Shown one piece after another: positions 62,113-64,000 of a stretch of DNA of 64,000 nt. The position numbers were made by a program, and so were the translations under genes. The notes beneath the pieces were generated by a model that was not told the DNA's origin, made no database searches, and worked only from the letters and a program-made list of their open reading frames with translations. Each line of letters begins with the position of its first letter. Positions within the stretch are counted from its first letter, which is position 1. Source of the stretch: an uncultured Serinicoccus sp. (lineage in GTDB: Bacteria; Actinomycetota; Actinomycetes; Actinomycetales; Dermatophilaceae); NCBI RefSeq assembly GCF_947500995.1, contig NZ_CANMUA010000007.1, positions 226,111 through 290,110 on the forward strand. The letters run 5' to 3'.

Positions 62113-63867
62113 TCAGGCGTCCGCTCGCTCCCACGGCGAGCGGAACGGGAAGCGCTCCCGCAGGAAGCGTCCCACCATCGCGTGGACCTCCTCGCGGGAG
62201 CCCTCCGGGGTGTCCACGTCGTTGAGGCAGAAGCTGTCGATACCGCCCTTCTGCTGAAGCCGGTCCAATCGCTGGGCGGCATCCGGCGCCGCGATGTCCA
62301 CGTAGCTCATGCGGGTCTGGCCCGGAACGGCACGACCCGTGAGAAGCGCGTAATGGTGGTGCATCGTCGCGGCGAACCCGAGGTCCTCGGTCGAGCGGAA
62401 CCGGCTGCGCGTCGTCCTGGCGACGGGTTCTGCATACCTCTGCTCCAGCTCGGCCATGACCGCCCGGATCTGGGGATGCGGCGCGTGCTTGAACTTGTGC
62501 GTGATGATCCGCCCGAAGTCCGCCTGCAGGAGCGCGCGCACGTTCTTGCCGGCCGAGTTCGGAGCAACCTCGCCGCGGACGACGTCCCCCACCCCGAACT
62601 GGGCCGGGGAGAAGGGGACCTGAGCAATGCCGTTGGCGTGGAAGTAATCCTCCGCCCGCCGCATCCGCGCCAGGAACACGTCGTCGTTGAGGTACAGATA
62701 GCGCTCGGACAGACCTGGGATGTGATGCAATCGGGTACCGATGGCGTGCGAGTTGAAGGTGGGCAGTGCCGTCGGGTCGTCGAAGATGTCGCGGTGATCG
62801 ACGACCGTGAGGCCCGACGCCTCCTGATCCAGCCAAGTCGGCACCTGGTCATCCGTGACCACGTAGACGTGGCGCACGAAGGGGGCGTACATGTGCACGG
62901 AGCGCAGCGAGAAGCGCAGCTCGTCGTGGCTCGCGTAGCGTGAGGCGTTGGCCCCCAGCCCGACGGGCGCCTCACCGCTGTACCGGGACCGTCGTTGCAC
63001 ATGGCGTGGGTCCGCACCGTCCACCCAGGTGTAGACCAGGTCCACGGGGAAGGTCACCTCGTCGGTGAGCGGCCACGTGAAGGGTTCGAAGGTGGGGACG
63101 ACCCGCTCACCGATCATCACCTGACCTGGCACCTGCGCCGAGACGGGCACGACGTCCGCCACCCGGTTCGGCCGCGGGGCGACAAGAGCGCCCGCCAGCG
63201 CCGGGGCAGGAACCTTGCACCGCACCTCCTCCAGCCGCTGGCTCCCCTCCCGGACCAGGTCCTCCCCGTCCCGCCAGAACTCGACGTCGCACCCGAGCTC
63301 CAGCCCTCCCACGACGCGCCCCGAGGGGGCGAGCAGCGGTTCGGCGAACCGGACCACGAGTCCCGACTTGATCCCGCTCCTCAACCCGCCGTCGACGTAC
63401 GCACTCGCCAGCCCGACGGACCCGCCCGGGCCCGGCGTGACCGCCCAGACGGCGCTGAGGTCGTGGCGCGCCCGCATGGCGCGGAAGACCGCCGGTCGGT
63501 CGCGCAGGTGCACGCCGAGCACGTACCGGCGCGCCGAGTTGCCGCGCACCAGGAAGAAGGTCACGCCCACCTCGTCCAGGACGTCCGTGACCAGCCGGAG
63601 GTTGTGCTCCTTGGCGCGGCTGACGGTGAAGTCGGAGACCACACGTCCTGGCCCCTCCTGGGCGCCCATCGCCACCAGGCGCACCTCGGGGTCGGCCGCG
63701 AGCAGCGAGGCCCGACGCGCGGCGGTCCTCTCCTCCCGACGCACCGCCGCCGCCTGCTGGCGCCGACGGCGACGGCTCGCCCTCGCCCGCTCGGCCACCG
63801 GGCCCGGCAGCGTGCGCAAGGCCATCCGCGTCATGCTCCGCCGGTTGATCACGCTCGACCCCTTCAT
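62113..63867 (-). CDS. Stealth-family sugar-phosphate transferase
   Basis: A 584-residue member of the Stealth family (hexose-1-phosphate transferases that build phosphodiester-linked surface polysaccharides). All conserved regions are seen: CR1 FPVDLVYTWVDGADP (near residue 275), CR2 from HDELRFSLRSVHMYAPFVRHVYVVTDDQVP through SHAIGTRLHHIPGLSERYLYLNDDVFL (near 330-420), CR3 near THKFKHAPHPQIRAVM, and CR4 near SFCLNDV close to the C terminus. The first about 250 residues form a basic extension followed by a domain I do not recognise. No capsule genes are beside it. It lies between the amylopullulanase gene and an rRNA operon. Confidence 0.9.
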   Translation of the reverse strand: MKGSSVINRRSMTRMALRTLPGPVAERARASRRRRRQQAAAVRREERTAARRASLLAADPEVRLVAMGAQEGPGRVVSDFTVSRAKEHNLRLVTDVLDEVGVTFFLVRGNSARRYVLGVHLRDRPAVFRAMRARHDLSAVWAVTPGPGGSVGLASAYVDGGLRSGIKSGLVVRFAEPLLAPSGRVVGGLELGCDVEFWRDGEDLVREGSQRLEEVRCKVPAPALAGALVAPRPNRVADVVPVSAQVPGQVMIGERVVPTFEPFTWPLTDEVTFPVDLVYTWVDGADPRHVQRRSRYSGEAPVGLGANASRYASHDELRFSLRSVHMYAPFVRHVYVVTDDQVPTWLDQEASGLTVVDHRDIFDDPTALPTFNSHAIGTRLHHIPGLSERYLYLNDDVFLARMRRAEDYFHANGIAQVPFSPAQFGVGDVVRGEVAPNSAGKNVRALLQADFGRIITHKFKHAPHPQIRAVMAELEQRYAEPVARTTRSRFRSTEDLGFAATMHHHYALLTGRAVPGQTRMSYVDIAAPDAAQRLDRLQQKGGIDSFCLNDVDTPEGSREEVHAMVGRFLRERFPFRSPWERADA

Positions 63868-63936
63868 CCCCAGCCCTCCTCGACGACCCCCCCATGGTCT
63901 CAGGCCAATCGGCGCGAATGGCGCTGGACATGCGGA

Positions 63937-63964
63937 AAGGGCCCGCCCTGGTGGGCGGGCCCTT
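63937..63964 (-). terminator. rRNA operon terminator, 12-bp perfect stem
   Basis: AAGGGCCCGCCC (63937-63948) pairs exactly with 63953-63964 around a TGGT loop. It lies about 11 bases after the 5S 3' end on the minus strand. A short T run (TTT, then CC) follows. Confidence 0.85.
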
Positions 63965-63974
63965 CCGTGAATGG

Positions 63975-64000
63975 TGGTCCGGCGGTGTCCTACTCTCCCA
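63975..64000 (-). rRNA. rrf: 5S ribosomal RNA, 3' end only
   Basis: Read on the minus strand the last bases give TGGGAGAGTAGGACACCGCC, the highly conserved 3' part of actinobacterial 5S rRNA. The rest of the gene and presumably 23S and 16S lie to the right of the window. The exact 3' end (about 63975-63977) is estimated by similarity. Confidence 0.85.

Overview
This is a 64 kb piece of a very GC-rich genome (third codon positions almost always G or C). GTG starts, ATGA/GTGA gene overlaps, leaderless promoters, mycothiol-type DinB proteins, a DUF4245 protein, a monomeric isocitrate dehydrogenase and actinobacterial rplM-rpsI and glmM genes all point to the Actinomycetota, most likely the order Micrococcales near Intrasporangiaceae/Ornithinimicrobiaceae. 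The family placement is inference from gene content only. The gene order looks chromosomal. I see no phage genes, insertion sequences, CRISPR arrays or tRNAs.

Layout. 1-5132: the end of a peptide/nickel-type ABC importer operon (binding protein, two permeases, two ATPases). 5168-9249: a glutamine-amidotransferase-like protein, a KefB-like antiporter, a tandem universal stress protein and a small SANT-like protein that appears frameshifted. 9292-12751: isocitrate dehydrogenase overlapping a CynX-type transporter. 12795-16423: a DinB protein, then a three-gene overlapping GT4-VTT-GT4 operon. 16525-20235: Pit phosphate transporter, an epimerase-like protein, DUF72 and YjbQ proteins. 20246-24491: a MelB-type symporter coupled to a PLP lyase, facing a 14-TM drug exporter. 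24708-28407: small membrane protein, XRE regulator and methionine aminopeptidase sharing a palindromic promoter, hemerythrin, YchF and ArfB.

28474-37204 is a tightly overlapping minus-strand operon: a LivKGFHM-type importer, an acyl-CoA ligase, a TetR regulator, a 3-hydroxybutyrate-dehydrogenase-like SDR and an alpha/beta hydrolase. Its promoter carries a 22-bp palindrome, so it looks like a self-regulated uptake and catabolic unit, possibly for 3-hydroxybutyrate esters or oligomers. 37392-44735: RmuC, a polar amino acid importer, IspH, a hydrolase and both exonuclease VII subunits. 44785-51661: DUF4245, class II FBPase plus a PfkB kinase, carbonic anhydrase, a MauE-thioredoxin-like fusion, GlmM, and ribosomal proteins L13 and S9. 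51860-53597: an AI-2E-family permease with an ArsR-type regulator and a matching double operator. 53572-61990: a cytoplasmic pullulanase behind a 1909-residue secreted amylopullulanase whose promoter abuts a perfect 30-bp palindrome. 62113-63867: a Stealth-family phosphotransferase. The window ends in the 3' end of a 5S rRNA on the minus strand.

Two signals run through the whole window. Many genes begin exactly 6-7 bases after a TANNNT-like -10 box (leaderless transcripts). The octamer GGTATGCC/GGCATACC is strongly over-represented against the codon preference, while its expected counterpart GGTACGCC is nearly absent.
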